Source: Sipunculus nudus (lineage: Eukaryota > Annelida > Sipuncula > Golfingiida > Sipunculidae). Taken from it: a DNA stretch of 64,000 nt. The stretch lies in contig CM049306.1 in NCBI GenBank assembly GCA_026874595.1, positions 77,145,142-77,209,141 on the forward strand, written 5' to 3'. Under the pieces are notes generated by a model. That model was not told the origin of the DNA, made no database searches, and saw only the letters and a list, made by a program, of their open reading frames with translations. Position 1 is the first letter of the stretch; every line of letters starts with the position of its first letter. The translations under genes were made by a program, and so were the position numbers. Below are positions 27,801 through 37,216 of this stretch, in pieces.

Positions 27801-30293
27801 GTCACTTAATCTAATCATGGCGGCTTGTTCTCTATGTAAACTAGCGGTATCCATACCACACAAGCTAAACTGCTTGTAGTGGTATCTAGGTACATACACT
27901 CCGATATCGAAACAAAAAAGTTAGAACCGGGTATATCCTTAAGGTTGTTCAGTTCATGTTTACATTTAAAGTTTGCATATCATGTTAGATGTACCCGAAA
28001 CAAAAGAATAACCATCCCTAGTCTCAAGTTTGGAAGTCTAGAAGAAGAGTAAGAGTCTAATTTGTATAGCACAAAGGCGCCCCCTATTAGCAGTGGTAGC
28101 AGATGTAAATCAAGCAGCCATGTTTGAACAGACGACAGGCTGTTTCTGAGTACTCATGTGGATAAAGACCCACATATACAAAAAATAATACATTTGAGCC
28201 AACTTATTATTATGTAAACCTGCAGTGGATATACTAATCAAACAGAATAAATGCATTTTTTATGCTGACATCATCCAAATAAAAGGTGAGAAGCTGTCAG
28301 TTTAAAAGTTAGTTCTAACTTTTTTGTTTCGATATCTGAGTGTATGGATACCGATACCAATACCAGCGATGTCAGTTCTGCTGGTATGGTATATATACCG
28401 CTATATGTAAACACATCAGCTCTTGGCAAAATTATGGATAAGTAGGGCTATTGAGCATTATTTTGGTGCCAATACTTTTGCAGATGTTTTATAAAACATC
28501 CAGAGACAATGAAAAGGTAATTTTTTTTTATGTTGACACCGCTTGAAATGTCAATTATACGATTCCAAAGGGGTCTCCTATTTGGAACCTTACGAGGCGT
28601 TTTTCTAAGAGTCGTTTCCAAGACGTTGTTGACGGAGAGGAGCAGAGCGGATCGGAATCACACGTCTTGGGCCGAGACAAGGACGGAAGCCGATTTCTCT
28701 CGGGAGGCACACAAGAGTGAAAGTTATCCACTTTCTTAGTTCTCATCATTTTGTTATCTCCGAATTTGAGCAGATCTGTATTTGTAACCATATTTTATCT
28801 GATGAGGAGATCTGTTAATCAGCTGAGTAATATAATGCGGTATTCACTCTGCCCTCGGATAGTCGGCCTCTCCCGAGTTCAGTCAGAAGTAGGACATTTT
28901 GAAACCAGGAGGGGGGGGGGGGGGGCGGAACCACAGGCGCTTAACACAATGTCAGTATTGGCCTAAGTAGGTAGACGGGGTAAGTCATAGAAGTAAAATG
29001 GATTGAAACTCAAAGTAAAAGTGTTATGTTGGGACTTGATGGTTAATTCAAGTTATAAACCCTGAACTGAAATAAAGGCTGGTGTGGCCGGAGTCCTATT
29101 TCCCTCCATTTATCGCCCAGGCTAATGTGTCAAGCGCTGTGGGCAGAACATATACCTTTATTTTTATTTAAAAAAAAGGGCCTCAGGGCCTACCGTTCTT
29201 AAACATTATTTAGCATCAAGGTCTGATATAACGAATGATTAAAAACTGTGTGTTCTGAATTATTCAATATGGCGGTTAAAAAACAAGGCTTTCTTTCTGT
29301 TTGCACAAAAGAAAATGATATCAAGGCTAGAAACTAAAAATTTGCAGTCATACCTTTAATGCTTAATCGAACAAATTTAAGGCACAAAATAAGACTATTT
29401 AGAGCCAAATTTCTTTTTCTTCTAATTTGTGTTCACCCTAACATCCAGAGGGATAATATCCTATTTTGTGTGCAATACCAACTTCTTCAATTTTGAAATT
29501 TAGATTAAACATTAAATTTAATTATTTAAACAGTGATTAAGTTATACAGCAAAAAAGTAAAGCAATGTTTTGAAAATCTTTGATTCACGATTATCTGTTT
29601 TATCCTCTAGAATCGGTCCACCAAATTTCATAGATTTGTGCCGGAATATCGCCCATGTTCACATGAAAATTATAATCAAGGTCAGCCTCTCAGAATCTTA
29701 GTCTTGCTGTAAAATGATCTAGAATGCAGATTCTAGAATTCACAAGGTTAAAAGAATTAAATTGTAGTTCATTCTTCACTTCCATGGTGGCAGCAGCGTG
29801 AGTGTGAGCAGTCCCCATACTGTCCAACTGTCATGTAAAATAATTGATTGTTAATCGATAACAGGTTGCCACAAGTTCCAATTAATCGATTACAAATTTT
29901 GGATGCAATTCCTAGCTCTAATAAAAATAAATATTTATATATATATTTATATATATTTAAAGGTACAAACTGATGAGGTTGATGGGGGGGGGGGGAGGTA
30001 GTCTATAAGGTCTATTTATCTATCAGGTTATCTTGTAGAGGAGAATATATTACCTGTACATTAGGGAATACTGGTACTCCTTTTTCCATCAAATTATTGG
30101 GGGCTGAATTCAGAGGCCCCCCAAATATGTCCCCCAGGCCCCCCGGTATGCCACTTATATAAGTACAATATACTGATACATTCTAAAAACATAATCAATA
30201 TTGAAAACATCTTAAAAAAAGCTGGTCCTTGGCACTTGTCTGTCCAGAACCTCATAATAAATTTAATGGTTGTACACTAATATATATAATATA

Positions 30294-30354
<61 letters not shown>

Positions 30355-32772
30355 ACACTTGTTTTAAGAATAATTTAAGAATAATTTAAACTGTTAAATT
30401 CCTCAAAACGTTGAGTCCTTGGCACTTGTCTGTCCAGAACCTCATAATATATTTCATGGTTGTACACACACACACACACATATATATATTTATATATGGT
30501 CACTTGTTCTTAGAATAATTAACTGTTATTTTCTCATTTTTTCCAGGTTTCCATTTTATGCATGGCAGTGGAACACCTGGAAGGATGATTAATGACATGA
30601 TGTGTATCCTCACCTCAACAGGGACTTTTTTAGCCAATTTTAAGTGTATATCATTAATAAAGGTCTATCATACTGTTACATGTTGAAAGGTATGTGTTTT
30701 TTCTTTCCCTTCTGACATTGCTGTAAAAGAGTATGCTGTTGGTCAACACAAATCAAGAAAATACAAAAAAAAAAAAGAAAATAGAGAGAGTGGATGTGAT
30801 GTGAAAGACTATTTTTAATGGGAGTGCTCTAGGACAGCACTGCTCAAGGAGAGCACACAGGTCTGCTCTAGAAGAGCACACAGTGTGCTCTAGGAGAGCA
30901 CACATCACTGCTCCAAGAGAGCACTGCTGCAGGAGAGCACATAGTGTGCTCTAGGAGAGCACAGAGCACTGCTCCAAGAGAGCACTGCTGCAGAAGAGCA
31001 TACTGGTCTGCTGCCAGGAGAGCACTGCTCTAGGGGAGCACACAGGTCTGCTCCAGGAGAGCATACTGCTCAGGTTCTGCTGAAGAACTGCTGAAAACTT
31101 GCTTCTATTATGCAAATAGGCCTGCTCCATTGGAGCACTAATTTAAATAATTGGAACCGCTCATTTTGTGCTGGATCACTGCTCCAAATCTGCTGCGCAA
31201 TACAGGATTGTATATGGTCAGTTGGGGGAGCAGACTTTCAGCATAGATCCATAGGTCTTGGAGCACATATACAGCATATGCTGTAATATACTGAATAACT
31301 GTTGCAGATCTGCTGGAAACACTGTTCTGGCTATCTGCTGCAAGTCTGCTCCAGAAGTGCTGCAATACTGTTGAATTTTGGTAGGGAATAGCTAATATGA
31401 TATAGTATTGTTTTTCACCCGGAATTAAAGTTCCCAGAGAGAGACACTGTATCAAACCACAGTTAAATCCCCACAAGATCTATCTGTGTTGGCGTTAAGG
31501 GAAACAGGTCCTGTTCGCTTAACATAAAATCCAGTAGGAAAGTAGTAGTGATAAAGCAACAGTTATTTCAGTGGTAAAGTTTGATGAAGATACTGGCGGA
31601 GGTGAATATATGGTCTCTTACTACTTTCTAGTATATCTATATCTATATATATGTGTGTGTGTATGTGTGTGTGTGTGTTACAGTCAATGTTTAATAAAGT
31701 GTTGTAATATTTTAAACTGTCTCAATAAAAGGTTACTTTATTGTAAATATTAACTTTCTCAACAAAAGCTTACTAATTAACTCTACTAGCTATCATGTGT
31801 GGCACTACTCAAAGAAGGTACATGAATAATGTACATGCATTTGACATTAACAACTACATGTACATGGCAGTGTCTACAAAAACATATAACCAAAAGCGTC
31901 AATTTGGTTTGTTGTTCTCGAATAACAAAACATACGGTCATTTCATTAGCTTACGGATTACCAGTTTCAGTTTTTTAGGGCATGTCAAACTTCCATGACA
32001 ACTACATTTACATTTCAGTTCAGCCTTGAAACATTTACATTTGTTTGACTTGCACTGCTTGCCACTCTATCCACAGTTACACTTGGTATACCCTTAAATA
32101 AGAAGACAAAAATATAAACGTTTCTCAAAAGTAGCAAGTTATGAAATATTTGAGAACAGTTTATACTTTTTCTTCTCTCTTTAAGTGATGCGTGTAATAT
32201 TATGATGTGAAATATTATTGTGATTTTTCAGTTTAACTGTGATTATCCTCAGCATTCTTTATCAAATACATGTATTTTATATCATATGATTACGCATGTA
32301 GTTATAGAAAGAAGAAGAAAAAATAAAATTTACCATATAAGAATACATATGTCACAATAACAATAACCTTTTCTAAATAAATGACTTGTCTTACACCTAT
32401 TCAAAATTTCACTCGATTTGTCAAATAATTGGACTGATTTTTCAATCAATTATGTAAAATGCCTGAAAATTTCAGTCATTTTGTAAAATACCTGAGTGAA
32501 TCAGGCAATTTGTAAATTTACTGAAAATATCAGGCAATTTATAAATTGACTAATTTTAAACATTGACTGTAACATTTATATGTAAATGAAGACAACCGCC
32601 TGTTTTCTATCAGTTCGTGTGTTAATTTTTAAAGGCTTCTTGTCAGTACAAACGCATGGTGTCTGTTGCACCAAGCATACTATCCTGGGGTTACAGTCGA
32701 AATGTGTCACACTTCAGTGACCAAGTATGTTAGACTATCTGATCGTATCGCGCGGGGACACAAACATATATT

Positions 32773-32839
<67 letters not shown>

Positions 32840-34857
32840 GAGGGAAAGAGTTGTGTGTGTTTGCGATTTAAAAATATATACATGTATATATATATCCAAT
32901 ATGAAATTATACACACGTATCTGGCTTATTGTGAAAAACAAAACACACTTTAATGGGTCCTTTTACAGATTAGAAACAGGAGACGAGCTTTACATTGTAT
33001 AAATTATTTGTGAAATCAATTTATTATTTATAATATAAATCATATTTTACATAAATTACAGAGGCTGAAATAATCCCGTTAAATACAGAGGCCATACGAT
33101 GCAGGTGCCTTTAAAACTTAGCATGATCCGTCCCGAAATATTACATACATACCTTGTACGAATACGAGAAGCATTCTTCCGGAGGCATCTCATCCACCTG
33201 CAAACATTTATTTAATTATGTTCACATTGTTAATACATATTAATAATTATTGTATTATAACCTTCCACAATAAATGCGACAAATAGGTCTAGGATTTTGA
33301 ATGCAGGCTTCCATGCTAATGAATGTAAGATTTCAAACCATACAATCTTATCACGATTAAGACAGGTCTCAACAGTCACTGTTACATTTTATATGGTTAA
33401 CAGGCACAAACTCTGAGTTATTTACTCTTGGTTAAATCACTGAAAATATGTTTTAGCTTAAAGTTTTCTGAAACACCAGTGATAGGAAATGATCTATTAG
33501 AGCCCAAATATTGCCAAATATCTTCTAAAATCTCACTAAACAGCACATTAAATCATGGATTAAATCGCTAGATGGCGTTAATAATTAACTTTAATTTTTC
33601 ACCTTAATTGATCATTCCCTAAACAGGATGCAGTAACACCTCGCCGAAAGACCATCTCTGTTTTTCTACCACCTCAAAACAACGACTACTTTTTCACGGT
33701 CTCCATTCTTTTTGGGCTTTCAGACCTTGCTCAGGCGACCTCCCCGCAAATGTGACCACTTTTTCAAAGTTCCCCTTGGTGGTCGTAATTTCAAGTGTTC
33801 ATTTTATTGTAAATGGACCTATTCTTATATCTTTTTTTTTATTAAATAAAAATGACCAAAAAAGCCAATGCCATCGCACACAGACTGTTCGGCTTGTTTA
33901 TAGGCACGTGTTTATAACAATGAGGGGTCCCGAAAATAACCCAAACGCATTCAACAAGGACATCTGGCTGGCAAGTCAGGCAAACCAGAGTGTTTCAGAT
34001 GGCGGTTTGCACCTATAGTGGCCTTTTAACTTGTTAAATGAGAGTGGGCGTAAGTGGCCCGTCCAAAGGCGATGGTTTTCTCCGGGTTGTCCGGTGTCCT
34101 CCACCTCTAGACGCTGCTGAGCGCCATCACATGAGCCATGAAAGTGCCAAGAATTAGTTATAATCACTATGATACAATTCTTGTAAAATATATTAAGTTA
34201 AAAAACATATGGACGAATGCAACTTAACTCTCAGGTTATATTTTTTTCTGTTTGTTAAAATTTAATCAGAGCTTCTGCGTAAAGGAGCTAATACGTTCGC
34301 CACAGTCGCGTTATAAGAAGTTTTCTTTTTGTTGAACAGGGATTACCTACTGTTTGTCGAAATGACTGTAATAAAGCACATGCTTGACCTACCAAAGGTG
34401 GGATTCCCGGCACCTTAGGACCCATGCTGTATGCTGCTCTTGTTTGTTCCAGCATGTCCCGCCGGTCCTTCGAGAAAGGGTCATTCTGGGGCAGAAAAGT
34501 GTAGTTTTCCACAATAAAATAGTGGTGATCCGGCTGGATCCAGCGGTGGATCGGGAAGGTTTTTCTGGATCCGGTTGTTATATCAACAATATTTATGAGC
34601 TCACAAAACCAATCGGCCTTAGCTCCTTTCCCGTGCTTCCATAGCTCCACCTTCGACACATCGCTGACCTGGCAGCTCTTCGGTACCGGGAATTTGTCAG
34701 TTTTACCTTGTCCGAAGGAAAGATGTATATTATGACTCAGCTGAATTACATCGCTTTGCTTGTCGCTTTTATCATAGAGTCTAACATTCACTTCTCCAAT
34801 ATGGGACCCCGCCCCTTTTTTATCCGCTGTCTTCACGTGAATTTCAAGTTTTCCCAT
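6724..34857 (-). CDS. Lipoxygenase (PLAT/LH2 plus lipoxygenase domain), 13 exons, C-terminus missing
   Basis: Animal lipoxygenases add O2 to polyunsaturated fatty acids. Exons in gene order: 34393-34857, 33153-33197, 23905-24033, 22750-22853, 21843-21975, 20080-20175, 19582-19678, 15944-16061, 11998-12090, 10705-10765, 10221-10326, 9321-9412, 6724-6897. All have GT-AG borders and join in frame to 571 codons. Residues 1-115 are a PLAT domain starting MGKLEIHVKTADKKGAGSHI; then come the linker PKVPGIPPLVDEMPPEECF, the motifs FGAQRVVGCNP and MPVAIQLFQDPSPDNP, the metal-binding helix, KERGVLSEDVLPHYGYRDDA, and QHAAVNFGVYD, which carries two iron ligands. The start fits the family, with no signal peptide, so the protein is probably cytosolic. 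The first iron ligand is Tyr rather than His. About 100 C-terminal residues, including the terminal carboxylate ligand, are missing and probably lie left of the window. Regiospecificity (5-, 8-, 12/15-LOX or AOS-LOX type) cannot be assigned. Confidence 0.95.
7214..7292. repeat. (TA)n microsatellite
   Basis: About 80 bp of near-perfect TA dinucleotide repeat in lipoxygenase intron 12. Confidence 0.98.
7394..7545. repeat. 22-bp minisatellite, about 7 copies
   Basis: The unit GTGTATACACCATCTTTACG plus GA is repeated about seven times with few changes. The two overlapping plus-strand ORFs here are the repeat read in two frames and are not genes. It sits about 500 bp from exon 13 and has the same 22-bp period as the large array, but an unrelated sequence. 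Confidence 0.95.
7938..8232. mobile_element. Short inverted-repeat element, family B (diverged copy)
   Basis: It has a TATGGTTCTCGGGCA left end, a poly-C/GGCGCAAC segment, a conserved core with TGATCATATGACATTTTTAT near 8140, and the right-end signature CGCCCGCCCGCACTTTGCCTGA. Related copies lie near 36.4, 37.2, 39.5, 49.9 and 63.9 kb. No coding capacity. Confidence 0.7.
8369..8520. repeat. Dispersed repeat beginning GGGGCGGATCCAGGATTT
   Basis: A GGGGCGGATCCAGGATTTAG start is followed by a G-run, then CCAACCCAGGAGGACTAATG and AAAAAAGGTC. A second copy is at 58449-58562. A partial form (GTGGATCCAGGAATTC) is near 13660. This looks like the end of a transposable element of unknown class. Confidence 0.7.
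9448..9832. mobile_element. Inverted-repeat element, family A (long copy)
   Basis: The right end reads AAATTTAACCGAAATCTACA followed by CTAATAGCAATTCAAGC. Internally CAGCCATGG/CCATGGCTG and GATTGGTTGA/TCAACCAATC are inverted pairs. The same family is at 52990-53221 and 55188-55400. It fills most of intron 11-12 and lies about 35 bp upstream of the exon 12 acceptor. Confidence 0.75.
9840..10210. repeat. Dispersed ~370-bp repeat, copy 1
   Basis: Colinear, diverged match to 39955-40345: shared blocks include CGGACTCACA, AAGAATTGTTT, AACATTGGTG, GTTTCCTTGAAAT, TTTTATTTT and AAGTTTG. It ends about 10 bp from the exon 11 splice donor. No ORF of note; class unknown. Confidence 0.7.
10341..10518. 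mobile_element. Mariner/pogo-type MITE flanked by TA, next to an exon acceptor
   Basis: The ends are inverted (CAGTGGAATCTGTCTGAAAG on the left; CAGTAAAACTTGTGTAATAA as the complement of the right), followed on both sides by GACCACC. TA dinucleotides flank both ends, as expected for a Tc1/mariner/pogo duplication. The left end is 11 bp from the exon 11 AG. Confidence 0.75.
11047..11106. repeat. (TA)n microsatellite
   Basis: About 60 bp of TA repeat in lipoxygenase intron 9. Confidence 0.97.
11998..12090 (-). CDS. Lipoxygenase exon 9, the only complete copy of a partially amplified exon
   Basis: With the acceptor TTTTTCTGTAG the 93-bp exon reads T|LGLGELLADDGWVEAVF, then AVGRDGFYELLRQ, and joins in frame to RFVTWRLDVEGTLPNC in exon 10. 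It is the only copy that keeps the 3' end CTCCTCAGACAAAG and a GTTTGT donor. Four partial copies lie immediately upstream in gene orientation. Confidence 0.88.
12012..12855. repeat. 170-bp tandem array made of lipoxygenase exon 9 and its upstream intron, 5 copies
   Basis: The period is exactly 170 bp, with copies beginning at 12012, 12182, 12352, 12522 and 12692. Read on the minus strand, each has a polypyrimidine tract, an AG acceptor (CTATAG or CTGTAG) and the first ~80 bp of exon 9 up to TTTTTATGAAC. In the four added copies this is followed by TAAAATTTTAAAATT and then the next unit, with no splice donor. Copies 2-4 are almost identical, so amplification is recent. The 72-codon plus-strand ORFs over each unit are antisense artefacts. 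Confidence 0.95.
13140..13400 (-). pseudogene. Possible decayed coding fragment of unknown origin
   Basis: On the minus strand a frame reads DYASTTSIPDLANKRYLSVK, then HILYIDKPVGLFCEVIYL and a stop. About 60 bp further, another frame reads LPWIVYAIQLVPELLKKEMH and continues DDYAKGLPA. It looks protein-like and broken, but I cannot name a family. It does not match the lipoxygenase, whose exons 8 and 9 join directly. Confidence 0.3.
13770..13813. repeat. (TA)n microsatellite
   Basis: TA repeat immediately left of a pogo-like element that ends in another TA tract at 15024. Confidence 0.95.
14371..14600. repeat. 115-bp tandem duplication inside the pogo-like element
   Basis: Two nearly identical copies begin with CATAATCCAATCCTTACC at 14373 and 14488. 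Each contains GGACTCTATATAAAG, a TATA-box-like string. Confidence 0.95.
14710..14741. repeat. (CT)16 microsatellite
   Basis: Perfect CT dinucleotide tract. Confidence 0.97.
15024..15062. repeat. (TA)n microsatellite
   Basis: TA-rich tract directly right of the pogo-like element, with an ACATATACATA interruption. Confidence 0.95.
15944..16061 (-). CDS. Lipoxygenase exon 8: second half of the metal-binding helix and substrate-channel helix
   Basis: The frame GT|TTC ACC CAT reads FTHLLMEGVVCATHRQLAP, then QHPIFRLLAPHFLFLIAVNT. It matches the lipoxygenase block ending HPIFKLL..H.RF.I.INT. A longer open frame over the same bases (15866-16075) is a shadow. The exon has a GCAG acceptor and a GTAAGT donor and ends in phase 2, which fits exon 9 only if the outer acceptor at 12091 is used. 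Confidence 0.9.
16420..16700. other. GC-rich patch upstream of the RNA candidate
   Basis: About 280 bp are clearly richer in GC than the surroundings, with CGCGGCAGCC, CCACGCGTGAGC and CCCCGCGG. It could be the promoter or first exon of the plus-strand RNA, or a fragment of a repeat. No ORF of note. Confidence 0.4.
16440..18580 (+). ncRNA. Probable spliced plus-strand RNA gene inside lipoxygenase intron 7
   Basis: Five exon-like blocks in one orientation have matching splice signals. Exon 1 has an undefined start and ends at 16972 (CCG|GTGAGT). Exon 2 is 17054-17117 (TTTAG|CTG, TTCG|GTAAGT), exon 3 17436-17511 (TTGTAG|AG, CCAG|GTAACT), exon 4 17932-18016 (CTCCTGCAG|CT, TATG|GTAAGT), and exon 5 begins at 18363 (TTTTCAG|AC) with AATAAA at 18555-18560. 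Exons 3 and 4 have stops in all frames, so a long protein is excluded. Joining exons 2 and 3 gives a 30-codon frame starting MNHIVYVFGVTVKF (ATG inside AAACAATGA) and ending ENTAS-stop; exon 5 also holds an open stretch ending HAGSLEPNW. A long noncoding RNA is the simplest reading. It would be transcribed antisense to the host gene. Confidence 0.5.
18741..18806. repeat. (TA)n followed by (GA)n microsatellite
   Basis: A TA tract merges into a GA tract; the same TA-then-GA arrangement recurs at 32778-32838. The minus-strand ORFs rich in Leu-Ser and Tyr-Ile are artefacts. Confidence 0.97.
18880..19015. repeat. Short quasi-repeat of TTGACAACCCTA
   Basis: TTGACAACC occurs about four times with spacing of 30-60 bp, and its complement GGTTGT lies among the copies. 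Possibly part of a decayed foldback element. Confidence 0.45.
19582..19678 (-). CDS. Lipoxygenase exon 7: first half of the iron-binding helix, Tyr at the first ligand position
   Basis: The exon reads VFTPSDPKYTWQAAKLWF, then NNADATIYEGLTHL, and splices (G|GT) to exon 8, giving THLGFTHLLMEG. In animal lipoxygenases the segment is [H]-x4-[H]-L-x-x-T-H, and both bracketed His bind iron. Here the second (in GLTHL) is present but the first is Tyr (codon TAT, one transition from CAT). Spacing to the following TH pair is exact, so this is not an alignment slip. Confidence 0.9.
20176..21842. other. Lipoxygenase intron 5: repeat remnants
   Basis: From 20895 to about 21200 there is a segment starting GGCTCACCTGTGAGCTATTG, a pattern I associate with a common molluscan interspersed repeat. 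At 21245-21440 lies a CpG-rich piece in which TTTTCCATGCA and AACGCG occur twice and CGCGCGCATTTCCGCGCGCG forms a palindromic core. The overlapping ORFs on both strands there are compositional. The rest is plain AT-rich intron. Confidence 0.5.
25040..25620 (+). pseudogene. hAT-superfamily transposase relic
   Basis: The plus strand reads KKSLDEQVARLF, a stop at 25173, then ANNILFTTTEGPEFRKLISM and LRPCYMPLTRKRIATELLNK. After a frame change come NKETAEYCISLDMNAIKSTT and GNVIHFGNDNERKVDK, then LTVYGCSAHQLAHHVL. Order and spacing match hAT transposases (entry helix, TR-LL block, D-N-E block, CxxH-type block). Several stops and frameshifts make it inactive. No terminal repeats were identified. Confidence 0.75.
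25660..26590. other. ACGTT-rich segment of unknown nature
   Basis: This stretch follows the hAT relic and contains about ten ACGTT pentamers (CACGTTC, AACGTTC, CACGTTCCC), with CACGG and AAGCC phrases, at a higher GC content than its surroundings. Several 60-140 codon frames overlap on both strands, none with recognisable domains. It may be an old decayed repeat or the rest of the transposon. Confidence 0.35.
26900..27330. repeat. CTGCT/GAGCA-rich cryptic repeat island 1
   Basis: The segment is crowded with GAGCAG, CTGCTC, TCAGCATATGCTG and GAGCATATGCTC. It shares vocabulary with 30825-31385, including the exact palindrome CAGCATATGCTG (26913-26924 here; 31272-31283 there). The 110-codon ORF over it is compositional. 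Confidence 0.6.
27834..28413. mobile_element. Foldback/MITE element with ~90-bp imperfect terminal inverted repeats
   Basis: The left arm runs from TGTAAACTAGCGGTATCCAT to GATATCGAAACAAAAAAGTT (about 27834-27928). The right arm, 28320-28413, is its complement, with a nearly perfect inner 35 bp and several small indels outside. The core of about 390 bp is unrelated and has no ORF. Confidence 0.8.
30222..30510. repeat. Tandem duplication, ~190-bp period, with TA and CA tracts
   Basis: GTCCTTGGCACTTGTCTGTC followed by CAGAACCTCATAATA occurs at 30224 and 30414; each copy continues to a GGTTGTACAC string and a microsatellite, (TA)n in the first (30290-30351) and CA/TA in the second. Confidence 0.9.
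30547..30680 (+). ncRNA. Possible terminal exon of a plus-strand transcript
   Basis: A good acceptor (TCATTTTTTCCAG|GTTTCC) is followed by a short unique stretch and AATAAA at 30656-30661. No upstream partner exon was found. Confidence 0.25.
30825..31385. repeat. CTGCT/GAGCA-rich island 2 with repeated perfect hairpins
   Basis: From 30825 to 31080 a loose repeat of GAGAGCAC, CTGCTC and TGCTCTAGGAGAGCA fills the sequence. A perfect 9-bp stem with a 3-base loop lies at 30883-30903 (GTGTGCTCT / AGAGCACAC), and a near-identical one is at about 30944-30963. From 31080 to 31385 the spacing loosens, but CTGCT and GAGCA remain frequent. Confidence 0.75.
32778..32838. repeat. (TA)n followed by (GA)n microsatellite
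   Basis: The same TA-to-GA junction as at 18741. ORFs across it are repeat artefacts. Confidence 0.97.
34393..34857 (-). CDS. Lipoxygenase exon 1: PLAT domain and start codon
   Basis: This 465-bp first coding exon encodes 155 residues. The ATG at 34857 has an AACATGG context. The PLAT beta-sandwich (about residues 1-115) targets lipoxygenases to membranes, usually with calcium; landmarks are GAGSHIGEVNVRLYD, KVELWKHGKG and HHYFIVENYTFLP. The exon ends at GIPPL before a GTAGGT donor and continues in frame into exon 2, 1.2 kb away. Confidence 0.93.
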
Positions 34858-36354
34858 GTTAATGTTGTTGACAACGACTTAACAATGAAGGTCCCACTAC
34901 AAGGTCCCAGCTTATAGGGGCACTGAACGACATGATACACTTGATGGCAGATTCCTCTACACCGCACACGGCTCGCTGGACACATTTAAAATCTAAGCAA
35001 TGGATCTTTGAAGTTCACAGCCCAGAGAACTTAGTAATGTGCGACCATTGTATATCGCTTGTCACCCTGATCGATTCATATATCATTGTGACGTCCACAT
35101 AAGGGAACTGGTAAAATAAACAGGCGGAACACCCGTTCGAGACCAACGGTTCTTCACGCTCTTTCATAAAAACCATCGTTGACCTTTCAAGCGCAGTCAC
35201 ATTAAATTTTACATTTGTAGAGGGAAACCACAAAATGTGGTATAAAAGCTGTGCCCGAATCTCCGAATCTATCGCGTTTTTTTCTGCCCTTACTAGAGTC
35301 GGGAACAGCATTGTAAATCTGGATAAAAATATCAATATTTTCATAATATTTCAAAACGAAATATGGCCTAAAAGTACACTGTCACTTAAAATATACTAAG
35401 AGAACCTTTGACTGTGTCAAAACTGGTGACTCGCGGGTCTCGACGCTCAGCTGAATTTGTCTATAAGGAAATTTTTATAAGCTTTTTCAAAATATGGGTC
35501 CTGTTAATTTGACCTTGACCTTATGACCATAAAAATCTGAGAACTTCCTATCTTTGAACTTGTAGCATTTTGATCTTCATAACAATCTTTAAAAAAAGTG
35601 GGTCCAGTGATCTTGACCTTTGACGAAGTAACTTCAAAATCTACAGATTTCTTTCACTTTGGGCAGTTTAGCCGTATGTGAAAGATGGGGAGGTTGGGGA
35701 TGAAAAGTTTACATTGCCTCCACAATCTGTTTAAAGAAGTGTAATTTATGAAATAGATATATAAAGATCCCAAGTATGTTCAATTAATGAATGAAGGTGT
35801 TAACATTGATTTTTTTTGGATACACAACCCTTTTAGGCCTATTAAATAGAACCGCGTCATTACGCACGGCACCCGCGGAATGGCAGCCTTGATAAGGGGA
35901 CAGGGGTATGTAAATGCTTATATATCGCTTAATATTTGACATATTCACTCAAAATAAACAGTATTGTAGTTGTTAATAGTCGGAGGCACTGAAAAAAATA
36001 ATCATATAAACATTTTGCGTATTGTTGATTAAACAATAAATTACGATACTAATAAAATTACCTCAAATAATATTGAATTTAAAGGCTTTTTATTTAAACT
36101 TTTCCCAACGTCAGCTTTTTTTCAAGATGATGTTGACATTTTTGGAGTTAAGTGTATTAATATATTAGTTATTGACACCTTTTGATAAAATTATGAATAA
36201 TTGACCATGTACCCAAGCAATGAATGACCTGATGTTTGGTCTATTTTCAAGTAATTTTTGTTTATAAGGTGATTCTGGTGTCCCATTTTTCTCTCCAGAC
36301 GCACTTGAATATCCCTGTGATGCTACCTAATTTATGAATAGTTAGGCCAATAAA

Positions 36355-36632
36355 AAAGGTGTCCGCATCACCTTACCCCCTCCCCTTCCGCCCGCATTAA
36401 AAATTATTATTTTGATTTTCATCTTTCAAGGAGATAAAATAATACAATTTTGATAAGATTTCCTTTGTTATAAAGTGCTTTTACCTGTTAAGCAAAATAA
36501 TTCTGTTATTATGATGCTTTTCCCTGATCATATGACATTTTTATCGAAACTTGCATATTAAAGGTAAAAAAATCGCCCGGCGGCACTGAACATTGAAAAA
36601 AAAGTGCATGACAATCATACCTTTTTTTTGCC
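36355..36632. mobile_element. Family B inverted-repeat element, partial left end
   Basis: It has the core TGATCATATGACATTTTTAT near 36523 and a right end AATCGCCCGGCGGCACTG followed by AATCATACCTTTTTTTTG. The left end is eroded. Confidence 0.7.
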
Positions 36633-37216
36633 TAATATTCTTCTGAACCTGAAGGTGATTATTGGCTTTAATGATAATGAAAGCGGTCACTTGAACCATT
36701 TGGAACACATAATAATAAATGAAAATAATCATATAAATGTTCTAACACATTGAGACTCTATCCGTTTTATGCTAATTGATCTGAGAGGTTGTGATGAATT
36801 TGTCTACACATTAAGAGACCAAATATTAACAATATAATCTAAATACTGTGGAACTTTAAGCTCAGTGCATTGGATCCGTACAGTGCTAAATATAGAGCGT
36901 TTTGTACTTCACTATCCACACATGGTTTAAAGTTATGCCAGAGGGAGAGAAAAAAAAGAAGGCATGTGCAACAGTTTCAATTATCATGCATAATTATTAA
37001 TAACGGATTAGACAACTTTATAACATTATTTTGATTTGGTTGATGATATTTTATAACTGGGCCATAAATTCCTCTCGTTCTTACCAGGTTTTGCCTTACC
37101 AAGTCTCTTTCAGATTTCCTTGCAAGGGAACATAATTGATATTTTAAATTGTAAATACATAACACGATCTAAACGTATATTGATATGGAGAGAACATTGT
37201 TATGCAAAGTTAAAAA

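Larger units (their letters stand above)
24034..33152. other. Lipoxygenase intron 2 (9.1 kb) filled with element remnants
   Basis: Annotated pieces are a hAT relic (25040-25620), an ACGTT-rich segment, two CTGCT/GAGCA islands, a foldback element, a 190-bp-period duplication, TA/GA tracts and a possible polyadenylated terminal exon. At 32400-32560 a loose repeat of TCAGGCAATTTGTAAA-like strings occurs. I see no lipoxygenase exon in the interval; exons 2 and 3 join directly in frame. Confidence 0.7.

Noticed and set aside
32400-32560. Loose repeat of TCAGGCAATTTGTAAA-like strings
   Set aside because: Spacing and sequence are too irregular to call a tandem array or an element.
35015-35344. 109-codon minus-strand ORF starting MKILIFLSRFTMLFPTLVRA just upstream of the lipoxygenase
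   Set aside because: The N-terminus resembles a signal peptide, but I recognise no family, no splice partner and no codon pattern beyond a chance frame. Worth an RNA-seq check only.
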